From Sulfurovum riftiae (lineage in GTDB: Bacteria > Campylobacterota > Campylobacteria > Campylobacterales > Sulfurovaceae), in contig NZ_LNKT01000056.1 of the NCBI RefSeq assembly GCF_001595645.1, positions 117,276 through 181,275 on the forward strand: 64,000 bases of DNA, written 5' to 3'. The notes beneath the pieces were generated by a model, which searched no databases, was not told the origin of the DNA, and saw only the letters and a program-made list of their open reading frames with translations. Positions 24,360 to 32,900 of the stretch are shown in pieces. The position numbers were made by a program, and so were the translations under genes. Positions within the stretch are counted from its first letter, which is position 1; every line of letters begins with the position of its first letter.

Positions 24360-26939
24360 ATGAAAAACCAATATATGTCTTACCAGGAGAGCCTGGATTT
24401 TCTCCATACCATGGAGAAACAGTACCCCGATCTCATAGAGGTCATCAAAATAGGTACTACCTATGAAGGACGTGATATCGTTCTTGCAAAAATATCGAAA
24501 GATGTGGAAAAAGCGGATGAGAAACCGGCATTGCTCTATACGGGAAGCATCCATGCCAGAGAGTGGATCGGACATGAACTTGCCCTGAAGTTCATCGATC
24601 ATGTAGCGAAGAACCAGAATGTGGACCCGGAGCTCGAAGAGGCGTTGGACAGATCTACGATCTACATGGTGCCCTGTCTCAATCCCGACGGGTATGAATA
24701 CTCACGAAAGCACTTTTCTTTCTGGCGCAAGAACCGCCGCAAGAACCATGACGGGACATACGGTGTGGACCTGAACCGGAACTTCTCCATCGGTTTCGTC
24801 AAGCAGAAAGACACCAGTTCCAATGTCTACGGAGGAGAAGAGCCTTTCTCGGAGGCTGAGACCAGAGCCATCAAAGAGTTTGTCGATGCCCATGAGAACA
24901 TTACTATCGCACTGGACTACCACTCACAGGGGAATGTCTTCTTCCCGGCACACAAGTTCAAGCATGAAGCGGAGATAGACGGGACCGATATGAACGTCAT
25001 TGCCGCAAACATGAATGACGAGTTCGAGAAGATCACGGGAAGGAAATACGGTATCCACCGCGGCAAGCCGCCGGCACATCTTATTTCCGGAAGCGGTCGT
25101 GAATACTACTACTCTCGAGGTATCATTGCACTGGTCGTTGAGGTGGGGACGAAGAATATCCCTGACTATATGAAGAGTATGAGCGGGAGTATACACGAAA
25201 ATATCCCTGCACTCATCAAAACCTTTTCGGAGGTCATCAATTACTCTGCCTATGCGCCAAGAAGGGTAGAGGACTTTACCATCGATGACAGAACATCCAA
25301 TTCTGTTACGCTTATATGGAAGTATGAAGCGCGTGATGATATCTTCTTCGAGATCTACCGCAGTACCAAAGACAAGGATGCCTGTAACGAGCGTACAAAG
25401 GTCGGCATCGCCGGAGAGAACCGTTTTGTCGACAATGACCTTGAAAGTTCGACGAACTACCACTACACGATTCGTGCTGTCAGTAAAAGTACAGGGTACA
25501 GATCGCCTTTTGCCCCTGTAGTGAAAGTAAGGACCAAACTCGATGAGGATGAGTTCTTCAAACTGATCTTCGCGACCAAGGAAGGTACGGGGTATGTCGG
25601 ACAGTTCACGCAGGAGCAGAACCGTGCACACTTCGGACTCAACTCGCTTTTCGTGGGTATCAACAAATCCAAAGGGATCTGTGATGCGGTCGCCAGTTTC
25701 GATCTGAGTGTTCTGCCGAAGAATGCTATTATCAAAGCGGCACGTTTCTATCTCTATCCGATGAACAGGGTAGGGGCGAAAATAGAGAAATTCGGGCAGT
25801 GGGATCTCTCCCTGCTTAAACCCGGAACCTTCTCCGAGATCACCGATTTCAATGAGATAGAGAATGCCGAGTCAAAAGGAACGATCGGTCAGGCGATCAA
25901 GTCACGCCAGCTGACACAGGGTATCTGGAACTTCTGGGAGTTCTCGGCGAATGAGTGCAAGCAGCTTGAGGAAGAGATAGAGAACCAGCAAGCGGTTTTC
26001 CGTATCGACGGTCCGAAGTATCTTCCGGATGGAGAAGATTCACAGATGATGCAGTTCGATATCGGTTACGGAAAATTCGGCGGGGGGATCCACTACCGTC
26101 CGATGCTCGACATCAAGTATACGATAAAGAACGAGAAGATAAAACTGCCAGCAGAGATGTTCTCGACGATCTCGAAGGAAAGAGTGGAAGAGGGAACACT
26201 GCAGAGTGGTTTTGATGCCAATGGCGATAAAGTATACGGGTATATCAATTTCGATCTTTCCCAACTGCCAGAGCATGACAAGAACATGATCATACAGTGT
26301 GCTTTGCGTATACGCAACAAGAACACATTTAAGAAGAAGTCTGATATTCGTTTTTATGTAGAGCTGGTTGAAGTAGATGAAGTAGGTACATTTGAAGACA
26401 TAAAGAACCGTGAGAAGATAGAGTATATCGGTTATGAAGTGGCAGAATCCGATCTCAGTACAAAAGAGTACCAGTATTTCAATTTCGATACACTCTCCAG
26501 ACAGGTACTGGACGAGATGCACCAGGAAGGCAAAACGCTTAAACTGGTCATTAAACCGACTTCTGCATTGGGTGCGAAGAAGCGTATCACGAAGTGGGCG
26601 GATGATGTCGAACTTATTGTCAAGTACATTGAGAAACGCAGAACACCGGTTGCATCCGTAGAGAATGTCAGGATCAGCAAAGAGAACAGGATGATCAAAC
26701 TGAGCTGGGACAAGGTTGAGGATGAAGCACTCAGCGGCTATTATGTGGTACGTAACAGTTTCCACCCGCCAAAACACTTCATGGACGGTGTAAAACTATA
26801 TGGTGGGAAAGATACCTGGACCTACGACAATTTCGCATCATTCGACAAAGAGAAATACTATGCGGTATTCTCCTACGATGATGTACCAAACTTCTCCAAA
26901 CCGGCGATCCTCCGCTACGACCCATTAGAGAAGTATTAA
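24360..26939 (+). CDS. M14 zinc carboxypeptidase with beta-sandwich modules
   Basis: 859 residues, no signal peptide. Residues about 5-300 are an M14 domain: zinc ligands His65 and Glu68 in SIHAREWIG and His188 in DYHSQG, substrate residues NPDGYEYS and DLNRNF, and catalytic Glu261 in VVEVGTK. Then a fibronectin-III domain (about 305-395, ends in RAVSKSTGYRSP), two similar beta modules with repeated FDLSxLP (FDLSVLPKNA, FDLSQLPEHD), as in DNRLRE/CBM-like domains, and a last FN3-like domain (about 755-855). M14 members trim C-terminal residues; relatives remove glutamate tails. Most such modular enzymes are secreted, so the missing signal peptide is odd. Third gene of the proposed writer-eraser set. 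Confidence 0.85.
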   Translation: MKNQYMSYQESLDFLHTMEKQYPDLIEVIKIGTTYEGRDIVLAKISKDVEKADEKPALLYTGSIHAREWIGHELALKFIDHVAKNQNVDPELEEALDRSTIYMVPCLNPDGYEYSRKHFSFWRKNRRKNHDGTYGVDLNRNFSIGFVKQKDTSSNVYGGEEPFSEAETRAIKEFVDAHENITIALDYHSQGNVFFPAHKFKHEAEIDGTDMNVIAANMNDEFEKITGRKYGIHRGKPPAHLISGSGREYYYSRGIIALVVEVGTKNIPDYMKSMSGSIHENIPALIKTFSEVINYSAYAPRRVEDFTIDDRTSNSVTLIWKYEARDDIFFEIYRSTKDKDACNERTKVGIAGENRFVDNDLESSTNYHYTIRAVSKSTGYRSPFAPVVKVRTKLDEDEFFKLIFATKEGTGYVGQFTQEQNRAHFGLNSLFVGINKSKGICDAVASFDLSVLPKNAIIKAARFYLYPMNRVGAKIEKFGQWDLSLLKPGTFSEITDFNEIENAESKGTIGQAIKSRQLTQGIWNFWEFSANECKQLEEEIENQQAVFRIDGPKYLPDGEDSQMMQFDIGYGKFGGGIHYRPMLDIKYTIKNEKIKLPAEMFSTISKERVEEGTLQSGFDANGDKVYGYINFDLSQLPEHDKNMIIQCALRIRNKNTFKKKSDIRFYVELVEVDEVGTFEDIKNREKIEYIGYEVAESDLSTKEYQYFNFDTLSRQVLDEMHQEGKTLKLVIKPTSALGAKKRITKWADDVELIVKYIEKRRTPVASVENVRISKENRMIKLSWDKVEDEALSGYYVVRNSFHPPKHFMDGVKLYGGKDTWTYDNFASFDKEKYYAVFSYDDVPNFSKPAILRYDPLEKY

Positions 26940-27048
26940 TACCCTCTGCTTCCTGTATCTTACGGAAGTGGGTACTGTGAACTCGACAGGTTCCTTTTCA
27001 GATGGATATCTTTGCATATTTCGGGACTATATAGTCAGTCTCCATTAT

Positions 27049-27531
27049 TTAATCGTGTCCGATCTCTTTCTGCTCATCCATTCTCTGCTTTATGATCCTG
27101 TTATCGATCCCTCCGGAATATTTATAGACGATAGAACCGCCGCTTCTTCCCTGATAGAGTGAAGCCATCAGTGTTACGATAATCAGTACTATTGAGATGT
27201 TTTCAAGGAGAGATGAATTTTTCGAGATGGCAAACCATTTTGTCAGGGTAGTGACCAGCAGTATAGCTACGACAAGCAGGCCAAATGTCTTGTGGCTGTT
27301 TATAACCTGTATACCGTCCTGCAGGATCATATGTCCTTTTATGATCTTTTCCGCATCACCCAAACCACTAAATACAGCAAATAGCGATATCAGTAATGTG
27401 AAACCCATAATACGCAAGGCAGCTTTGGAATAGGCTTTGTCCCTGGTGAATATATAGGTAAGCTGTGAGAAGAGAGCCACAAACGGCAACGCTATGATAA
27501 AGTTTACAAATGGAGGGTGAATGACGTTCAT
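27049..27531 (-). CDS. DUF2231-like membrane protein
   Basis: A 160-residue inner-membrane protein with four membrane segments (about 8-28, 38-60, 80-100, 108-128). The start MNVIHPPFVNFIIALPFVALF matches the N-terminal HPxxVHFPIAL pattern of DUF2231, and a second histidine in NSHKTFGLLVV sits at the mouth of the third segment; these could bind haem. The tail after the fourth segment is short and polar (IVYKYSGG). No partner is evident; it faces the M14 gene convergently. Function unknown. Confidence 0.68.
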   Translation of the reverse strand: MNVIHPPFVNFIIALPFVALFSQLTYIFTRDKAYSKAALRIMGFTLLISLFAVFSGLGDAEKIIKGHMILQDGIQVINSHKTFGLLVVAILLVTTLTKWFAISKNSSLLENISIVLIIVTLMASLYQGRSGGSIVYKYSGGIDNRIIKQRMDEQKEIGHD

Positions 27532-27673
27532 TTTGATTCCTGTTTTTATATTACTAAAGATCCTTCTTACATTGTAATACCAAATATATTAAATTTTGAT
27601 TATATAAATTAATTTGTAAATTTTATGATAGTTATAAAATATAAATTATAAACAGATTGAGGAGGGACTGTGA

Positions 27674-27733
27674 TGTATGAAGTATTATTCTGTTTGGTGC
27701 TAAAATCCATGATGCCTAAAATTTTTCAAATAA
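27674..27733 (+). CDS. Possible 19-residue microprotein
   Basis: In the AT-rich gap before the repeat protein, ATG at 27674 follows a near-perfect ribosome site (GAGGAGGGA, seven bases away) and opens 19 codons with a hydrophobic middle (VLFCLVL) and a basic end. Such a strong site in a poor AT background is unusual. It may be a leader peptide or a chance match; there is no homology support. Confidence 0.25.
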
Positions 27734-27766
27734 GATAAATTAACTCCTACTTAAAACCCTCTATGC

Positions 27767-27772
27767 TATACT
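27767..27772 (+). promoter_or_regulatory. Extended -10 promoter next to the repeat-protein ATG
   Basis: TGCTATACT (TGn plus TATACT) ends five bases before the ATG at 27778. Transcription would start at or just inside this ATG pair (27778/27781), and no ribosome site is visible, so the message is probably leaderless. Confidence 0.5.
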
Positions 27773-27777
27773 AAATC

Positions 27778-29184
27778 ATGATGAATGAAAAACAAACACT
27801 CAAACAACTGCTTGAAACCTCTGAAGGAAAGAAAATACTTTTTCTCGGACATAAAGGTATTTTTACAGACAGAGAGATCGGACGTTTTCTGAAAAAGTTC
27901 AAGGTCTCCATGACACGTGAGTATGAAGAAGGTCTTGCTGCTGTTGTTGAGTATCATCGTCTCAATCCGGTAGAGGAAGACATCTCCAATATGGTGTATG
28001 ATACAGGTATACCGCTGTATAAACTGGTCGAATTCGAGAAACTCCTCTCAGAGAAGATCAACGATGACGAACTGCTCATGGGTATCAAACTCTCCAATGA
28101 CCAGGAGCGTATTCTGCGTATTTTGGGGAATGAACATATCTCCGATGCCCTTTTTGTCAAACTTCTCAAGATGTATGTATTTGATGAAGAGGAGGAAGAT
28201 AACCGTGATGACCGTAATGTTATTATGTACACACTCCGCCGATATATCGACATCAAACCCAGTGAAGAGGACCTGCTTTACAGTTATCTGACACTGAGAC
28301 GTCTGGCAACAGAAGCGACCGATCCTGATCTGTTGAATGCACTCACCGGTTTCCCGAATTTTGAGTTTCTGGTACGGGGGAAAGAGAAGATCACGCTCAG
28401 AGAGACGATCGCGAGGAACCCTGCCATAGATGAGCCACTGGTGCGAAAACTCCTCGCTTTCAGAGATCTGAAGATCGATCAGGCATTGGCATCCAACCCC
28501 AGTGTTTCCTTGGAGGTACTCAAAGAGCTGTCCCTCAAAAAGAATGAAGGCATAGAGAAGGCACTGGCGACCAACAGTGCGATAGATGATGAAGTTTTCG
28601 GTGCATTGCTGGAACGGGATGAATCCGTCATTGCACTTTTGCTTCTCTGGCAGCCGATAAACCCCTCACGTCTGGAACAGATAGAACGCATGGGGATAAG
28701 TGAAGACCTTTATGCCATTCTTGGTGCCAATGAAACATTGGAAAGTGATGTCGTCCTCAAACTGCTTGAAAAAGAGGAGCCTATGCTTCTGGAAGCACTG
28801 AGTGGAAACAGAACGATACAGCCGGATATCCTGGCAGAGATCTACCAAAAGGATGAAGTACGATACTTCGGACATCTGGCCAGAAACCCTTCCGTACCCG
28901 TTTGGATACTTCAGACATTCTATGAAGAATTTATGGATGATGAAAGCATAATGACCGCACTGGCATACAACGCTTCCACTCCTGAAAAAATACTGAAAGA
29001 ACTGTTCGATCGTGATCTGTTTGAGATCAACCGTGGTCTGGCGACGAATGCCTCTTTGCCTCTGGAGCTTTTGGACATACTCAAGGTAGATACCCGTCTG
29101 CAGAATGAGCTGGCACAGAACGAGAACCTGGTTAATTCATATGAACAGGTCCTGAACCAGGACAAGGTCATGATGAACGTTTGA
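27778..29184 (+). CDS. Leucine-rich-variant / HEAT-like repeat protein
   Basis: 468 residues, cytoplasmic. The first 200 residues are helical and charged. From about residue 205 there are at least eight repeats of roughly 22-25 residues with the pattern LAxNPSVxxxxLxxL: ARNPAIDEPLVRKLL, LASNPSVSLEVLKEL, LATNSAIDDEVFGAL, LSGNRTIQPDILAEI, LARNPSVPVWILQTF, LAYNASTPEKILKEL, LATNASLPLELLDIL. This is the leucine-rich-variant solenoid, a protein-binding scaffold. Directly downstream (156 bases, holding a repeat) is a MoxR AAA ATPase, so it could act as that enzyme's adaptor or client. Function otherwise unknown. Confidence 0.75.
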   Translation: MMNEKQTLKQLLETSEGKKILFLGHKGIFTDREIGRFLKKFKVSMTREYEEGLAAVVEYHRLNPVEEDISNMVYDTGIPLYKLVEFEKLLSEKINDDELLMGIKLSNDQERILRILGNEHISDALFVKLLKMYVFDEEEEDNRDDRNVIMYTLRRYIDIKPSEEDLLYSYLTLRRLATEATDPDLLNALTGFPNFEFLVRGKEKITLRETIARNPAIDEPLVRKLLAFRDLKIDQALASNPSVSLEVLKELSLKKNEGIEKALATNSAIDDEVFGALLERDESVIALLLLWQPINPSRLEQIERMGISEDLYAILGANETLESDVVLKLLEKEEPMLLEALSGNRTIQPDILAEIYQKDEVRYFGHLARNPSVPVWILQTFYEEFMDDESIMTALAYNASTPEKILKELFDRDLFEINRGLATNASLPLELLDILKVDTRLQNELAQNENLVNSYEQVLNQDKVMMNV

Positions 29185-29271
29185 GAATGAACAATGTACA
29201 GTGAACAGTGAATAATTGTGGTATGCATTGCTTGGCAATGCTTTTAACATGTAGGGTGGGCAATGCCCACC
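29185..29271. repeat. Composite repeat between the repeat protein and MoxR genes
   Basis: Order: a string with repeated GTGAACA/GTACAGTGAA units (29185-29218), a GCATTGC-TTG-GCAATGC palindrome (29225-29241), and a GTAGGGT unit whose palindrome is GTGGGCA-A-TGCCCAC-like (29250-29271). The first two parts match 8346-8400 and the third belongs to the family at 7242 and 14305. Confidence 0.75.
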
Positions 29272-29340
29272 GTATAGGGGAATATCGTATACAAATAAAC
29301 ATTATGGCGAAAGCCCTAATAAATGAATAAAGGTTGAAGT

Positions 29341-30345
29341 ATGAAAGCATCAAATATCACCAAGGTCATCGACAAATTGATAGACAAGCAGCTCCCCGTA
29401 TTCATTTGGGGTGCACCGGGCATCGGAAAATCTTCCATCGTCAAGCAGATCTCGGAGGCAAAAGAGCTGGAGTTCCTCGATCTTCGTCTCTCTCTGCTTG
29501 ACCCGACAGACCTTAAAGGGATACCTTTTTTCAATGCGGATACCAAAGAGGGTGTCTGGGCAAAACCCAGCTTCCTTCCTTCAGACCCCGAGAGCAAAGG
29601 CATTCTCTTTCTCGATGAGATCAATACCGCACCTCCTGCCGTACAGGCTTCAGCCTATCAGCTCATTCTTGACAGGCGGGTAGGGGAGTATGAACTGCCC
29701 AAAGGCTGGAGTATCATTGCTGCGGGTAACCGTGAGAATGACAGGGGTGTGGTCTATAAAATGCCTCCGCCGCTTGCCAACCGTTTCGTACACTTCGAGA
29801 TGGAGGTCAATTTTGAAGACTGGAAGAGTTGGGCATACAGGAATGGTATCGAAGCAGCCATCATCGCTTTTCTTGCCTATGACAAGTCGATGCTCTTTAC
29901 GTTCGATCCGCTTTCCAATGAGAAGAGTTTTGCAACTCCGAGGTCATGGGAGTATGTCGACAGTATTGTAAAATCCGGTATAGACACAGAATTGATATTA
30001 GATAGTATTAGTGGTGCTGTAGGGCGTGAGGCGGCAGTAGGGTATCTGAGTTTCAAGAAGGTAATGAAAGAACTTCCTGACCTTGTTACCATTCTGGATG
30101 GCACCCTGACAGTATTGGAAGAGGATGACCCAAAGGTAATGATGGCCCTGGCTATCGGACTGGTGAATGCAGTGAAAGAAGACCAAAGCGATGAGGCGAT
30201 CGATAATGTACTTTCCTTCTCTCTGCAGCTTCCAGGCGAATTCTCCATTATGCTTATCAAAGATATGCAGCAGAACGGTATCGATGTGGAAGGCTCTTCA
30301 GAGTGGGGTGCCTGGGTGAAGAAATTTGCCTATCTTCTAAGCTGA
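29341..30345 (+). CDS. MoxR-family AAA+ ATPase
   Basis: A 334-residue cytoplasmic AAA+ protein. Walker A is WGAPGIGKSSIV (about 23-34), Walker B is ILFLDEINTAPP (about 88-99), sensor 1 is IIAAGNREND, and the arginine-finger region PPPLANRFVH follows. MoxR-type ATPases work as chaperones that insert cofactors or remodel complexes, nearly always with a VWA-domain partner encoded next to them. Here the next gene is a VOC protein and no VWA gene is in the window. The solenoid protein upstream may take its place. Confidence 0.87.
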   Translation: MKASNITKVIDKLIDKQLPVFIWGAPGIGKSSIVKQISEAKELEFLDLRLSLLDPTDLKGIPFFNADTKEGVWAKPSFLPSDPESKGILFLDEINTAPPAVQASAYQLILDRRVGEYELPKGWSIIAAGNRENDRGVVYKMPPPLANRFVHFEMEVNFEDWKSWAYRNGIEAAIIAFLAYDKSMLFTFDPLSNEKSFATPRSWEYVDSIVKSGIDTELILDSISGAVGREAAVGYLSFKKVMKELPDLVTILDGTLTVLEEDDPKVMMALAIGLVNAVKEDQSDEAIDNVLSFSLQLPGEFSIMLIKDMQQNGIDVEGSSEWGAWVKKFAYLLS

Positions 30346-30437
30346 TATTTCTTCCCTTTTCACATGCTGCGTTGTATCGGGCACATAGATACTGCACGTT
30401 GAACTGTTATGCTATGGAAAAAACAGAAGGAGTGCAG

Positions 30438-30815
30438 ATGGAGATCACCCTGAATCATACGATCATCAATGCAAAAGACAATGTTGCATCCGCAAAGTTT
30501 TATGAACGGATCTTTGGTTTTACCTTCATAAAGGAGTGGGGACACTTTGCCGTACTTAAAGTCAACTCCACTTTGACATTCGACTTTCTCACAAAAGAAA
30601 AATTCTCAAAACAGCATTATGCATTCAAAGTGACCGAAGCACAGTTCGATGCGATATTTGAACGTATCAGGCAGGAGAACATCCCTTACGGTAGTGATCC
30701 GTACGATAGGGAGAATGGCACAATAAACCATCATTACGGGGGAAGAGGGGTCTATTTCCCTGACCCGAACGGACATATTCTGGAGATCATTACAGCAGAC
30801 TACATTCTGGATTGA
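30438..30815 (+). CDS. VOC-superfamily (glyoxalase/bleomycin-resistance-like) protein
   Basis: 125 residues with the two beta-alpha-beta-beta-beta halves of the VOC fold. Candidate metal ligands are His in LNHTIIN, His in the second half (INHHYGGRG) and Glu in HILEIIT; the final YFPDPNGHILEIIT is the family ending. The ATG at 30438 has GAAGGAG six bases before it; longer readings run into the MoxR gene. Substrate is unknown; members include lyases, dioxygenases and drug-binding proteins. Confidence 0.82.
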   Translation: MEITLNHTIINAKDNVASAKFYERIFGFTFIKEWGHFAVLKVNSTLTFDFLTKEKFSKQHYAFKVTEAQFDAIFERIRQENIPYGSDPYDRENGTINHHYGGRGVYFPDPNGHILEIITADYILD

Positions 30816-30839
30816 TACCGTCTGACGGCAAAGACATCC

Positions 30840-31223
30840 TTATTCGGCAGAGAGCGGTTTATTGCGGTACTTGACCTGGTTCTTCTCTCTGTCTACTTTA
30901 AACAGATACGCTTTCCACTCATAAGTTTGGTTCATATCCGGAACGATGGTGAGCTTCTCCATAATGGATCCTTCATCGGCCTCTTTGTAATAGAACCTCC
31001 CAAAAAGCTGGTTGGTATCGAGGTCATGGGTCTCTTCTATGTCGTAGGCTGAGTCAGGCAGCATGTCCGGTACCCAGCCTTTTTCTATGGCTTTATCCTC
31101 TTTGACAGCCTGGAGGTCAGGGTATTTGTTGATCTGTACGTCAGAAAAGTAGCTTGTGAGCAGGAAGTAGATCGCTACAAAAAAGAGCAGCATGGCGATA
31201 AGGATATTTCTAAGTGTGAACAT
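30840..31223 (-). CDS. Hypothetical protein with N-terminal membrane anchor
   Basis: 127 residues. One membrane segment (about 7-27, NILIAMLLFFVAIYFLL) followed by a periplasmic-like domain of about 95 residues. The stretch WVPDMLPDSAYDIEETHDLDTNQL split at its middle (WVPDMLPDSAYDIEE, then HDLDTNQL) recalls a widespread uncharacterised family with WIPxxLPxSAxxI and DLDTN motifs, which I cannot name. It ends 27 bases before znuB on the same strand (downstream is the convergent VOC gene), yet nothing ties it to zinc. Confidence 0.7.
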   Translation of the reverse strand: MFTLRNILIAMLLFFVAIYFLLTSYFSDVQINKYPDLQAVKEDKAIEKGWVPDMLPDSAYDIEETHDLDTNQLFGRFYYKEADEGSIMEKLTIVPDMNQTYEWKAYLFKVDREKNQVKYRNKPLSAE

Positions 31224-31250
31224 AATGTGTTCTCCTGTAATATGATTTTT

Positions 31251-32057
31251 TCATTGTGTTTTCTTTCCAAAAAAGAGAAGGAACAGTCCCAGTGATGCGG
31301 CAGATACCAGAATGATGGATGCTCCCGAAGTCAGGTTGTAGGTATAGGAGAACCAGAGACCTACAAGCGTGAAGAGGGTGGCTATGGCCCCTGAAAGCAG
31401 CATCATGGAAAAAAGACTGTTGGAAAGCTTTTCCGCAATATAGACAGGAATGGTGAGCATGGCGATGACCAGGATGAGCCCGACCACTTTGATGGCGACC
31501 ACGACCGTCAATGCAGAGAGGATCAGGATGAGGGTATAGTAGAACCTTACATTCACCCCACGCAGTGCAGCATATTCACTGTCGTAGGAGACGGCAAGGA
31601 TGTGCCGGTATCCGAACGTGATGACAAAGAGGATCACTGCAAGCAGACCGCCCATGAAGTAGAGGTCTTCGGTGTTGACCGCAAGGATGGAACCGAAAAG
31701 ATAACTCATAAGGTCGACGTTGTAGCCGGGGGTCAGGTCTACGAAGATGACCCCTATGGCCATACCCACCGCCCAGATAAGCCCGATGAAAGTATCGATA
31801 CGGTGACGGCTCTTCATGGTCAACGTGGCAATGAGCAAAGCTGCACCTACGGCAAAAAGAGAGGCACCCAGAAAAATAGGCAGGCCGAAATAGACCGCAA
31901 GCCCGATACCTCCGTATGAGGTATGTGCGATCCCTCCGGCAAGGAAGACCATGCGGTTGACCACGATGAGCGAACCGATGATCCCAGCAGCGAAGCTGAC
32001 GAGGATGCCTGCAATGATGGCATGCTGGACGAAGTCATAGGAGAGGGCTTCGATCAT
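31251..32057 (-). CDS. znuB: Zinc ABC transporter permease
   Basis: A 268-residue inner-membrane permease of the ABC-3 family with about eight membrane segments (the first at about 12-34, AIIAGILVSFAAGIIGSLIV). GGIAHTSYGGIG is the conserved cytoplasmic-loop region and KVVGLILVIAMLTIPVYIAE the family signature before the last helices. The ATG at 32057 overlaps the znuC stop (ATGA); a start five codons earlier is not needed. Imports zinc delivered by ZnuA, powered by ZnuC. Confidence 0.93.
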   Translation of the reverse strand: MIEALSYDFVQHAIIAGILVSFAAGIIGSLIVVNRMVFLAGGIAHTSYGGIGLAVYFGLPIFLGASLFAVGAALLIATLTMKSRHRIDTFIGLIWAVGMAIGVIFVDLTPGYNVDLMSYLFGSILAVNTEDLYFMGGLLAVILFVITFGYRHILAVSYDSEYAALRGVNVRFYYTLILILSALTVVVAIKVVGLILVIAMLTIPVYIAEKLSNSLFSMMLLSGAIATLFTLVGLWFSYTYNLTSGASIILVSAASLGLFLLFFGKKTQ

Positions 32058-32893
32058 TTTTGTTCCCTCCACTTGACTTCTTCGGCTTCAACCCCTTCGA
32101 CAGGCTCAGGGACCGTAGTGTCGGTTGCTGAGCCCGTCGAAGTACAGGTATCACAATGCTCTGCACCGAGCATCTGAAGCAGTTCTATCTCACAGAAATG
32201 CTCCTGGTCCCCGTGGGTGTGGAAGGTCTGTTTCTTGTCACTGATATCGTGGAAAGAGAGCTGTCTGTTGACATGAGCCGCTTTGTTGGCATATTCGAGT
32301 ATGACAGAGATGTCATGGCTGACCACGATGATGGTAATGTTTTCATTGAGCATCTTGAGCAGTTCGTAGATCTCTTTTTGCCCCTTGATATCGATACTGG
32401 AGGTAGGCTCGTCCAAAATAAGTATCTGAGGGTGTGCACAAAGTGCTCTGGCGATCATGACCCGCTGTCTCTGGCCACCTGAGAGTGAGCCGATCTTGCT
32501 CTGTGCATAGTCCTGCATGCCTACCTGTGTCAGGGCACCCATGGCGCAGGCGATCTCGTCTTTTCCGTAACCAAACAGCGGTTTCTTCTCGCCGACATGT
32601 CCCATGAGTACGACCTCGATGACCTTGATGGGGAAATCTGTATTGATGTTGGTATTCTGGGGAACATAACCGATAGCGGAGAGGTTTTTGTGTGGTGCTT
32701 CTCCCAGGACCCTGATCGTTCCCTGTTGTATTTTGTTCACGCCGAGTATAAGCTTGAGCAGGGTGGATTTCCCGCCTCCATTGGGACCGATGATCGCCAG
32801 AAAATCTTTTTCCTCCACAGTGAGGTTCACATTTTCCAGGACGATATCTTTATCGTAGGCGAAGGTAAGGTCCCGTATCTCGATGACTGCCAT
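32054..32893 (-). CDS. znuC: Zinc ABC transporter ATP-binding protein
   Basis: 279 residues. Walker A GPNGGGKST, signature LSGGQRQRV, Walker B ILILDEPTSSID and the switch histidine VVSHDI are all intact. The ATPase core ends by about residue 230; a His/Cys-rich end follows (HTHGDQEHFCEIE, GAEHCDTC), possibly a zinc-sensing tail. The last 25 residues (STGSATDTTVPEPVEGVE) are encoded by an inserted REP-like palindrome (32095-32142). Starts at 32893, seven bases after znuA ends; a start 12 codons upstream inside znuA is less likely. Confidence 0.94.
   Translation of the reverse strand: MAVIEIRDLTFAYDKDIVLENVNLTVEEKDFLAIIGPNGGGKSTLLKLILGVNKIQQGTIRVLGEAPHKNLSAIGYVPQNTNINTDFPIKVIEVVLMGHVGEKKPLFGYGKDEIACAMGALTQVGMQDYAQSKIGSLSGGQRQRVMIARALCAHPQILILDEPTSSIDIKGQKEIYELLKMLNENITIIVVSHDISVILEYANKAAHVNRQLSFHDISDKKQTFHTHGDQEHFCEIELLQMLGAEHCDTCTSTGSATDTTVPEPVEGVEAEEVKWREQK
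32095..32142. repeat. REP-like palindrome inside the znuC coding sequence
   Basis: CTTCGACAGGCTCAG (32095-32109) faces CTGAGCCCGTCGAAG (32128-32142): 14 of 15 positions pair around an 18-base loop. This is a motif seen as a dispersed repeat in many bacteria; in frame it encodes PEPVEG-type peptides. Here it forms the end of ZnuC without breaking the frame. Confidence 0.8.
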
Positions 32894-32900
32894 AAGTATC

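Noticed and set aside
30303..30437. Extended N-terminus of the VOC protein
   Set aside because: Overlaps the MoxR end and has no ribosome site; ATG at 30438 does.
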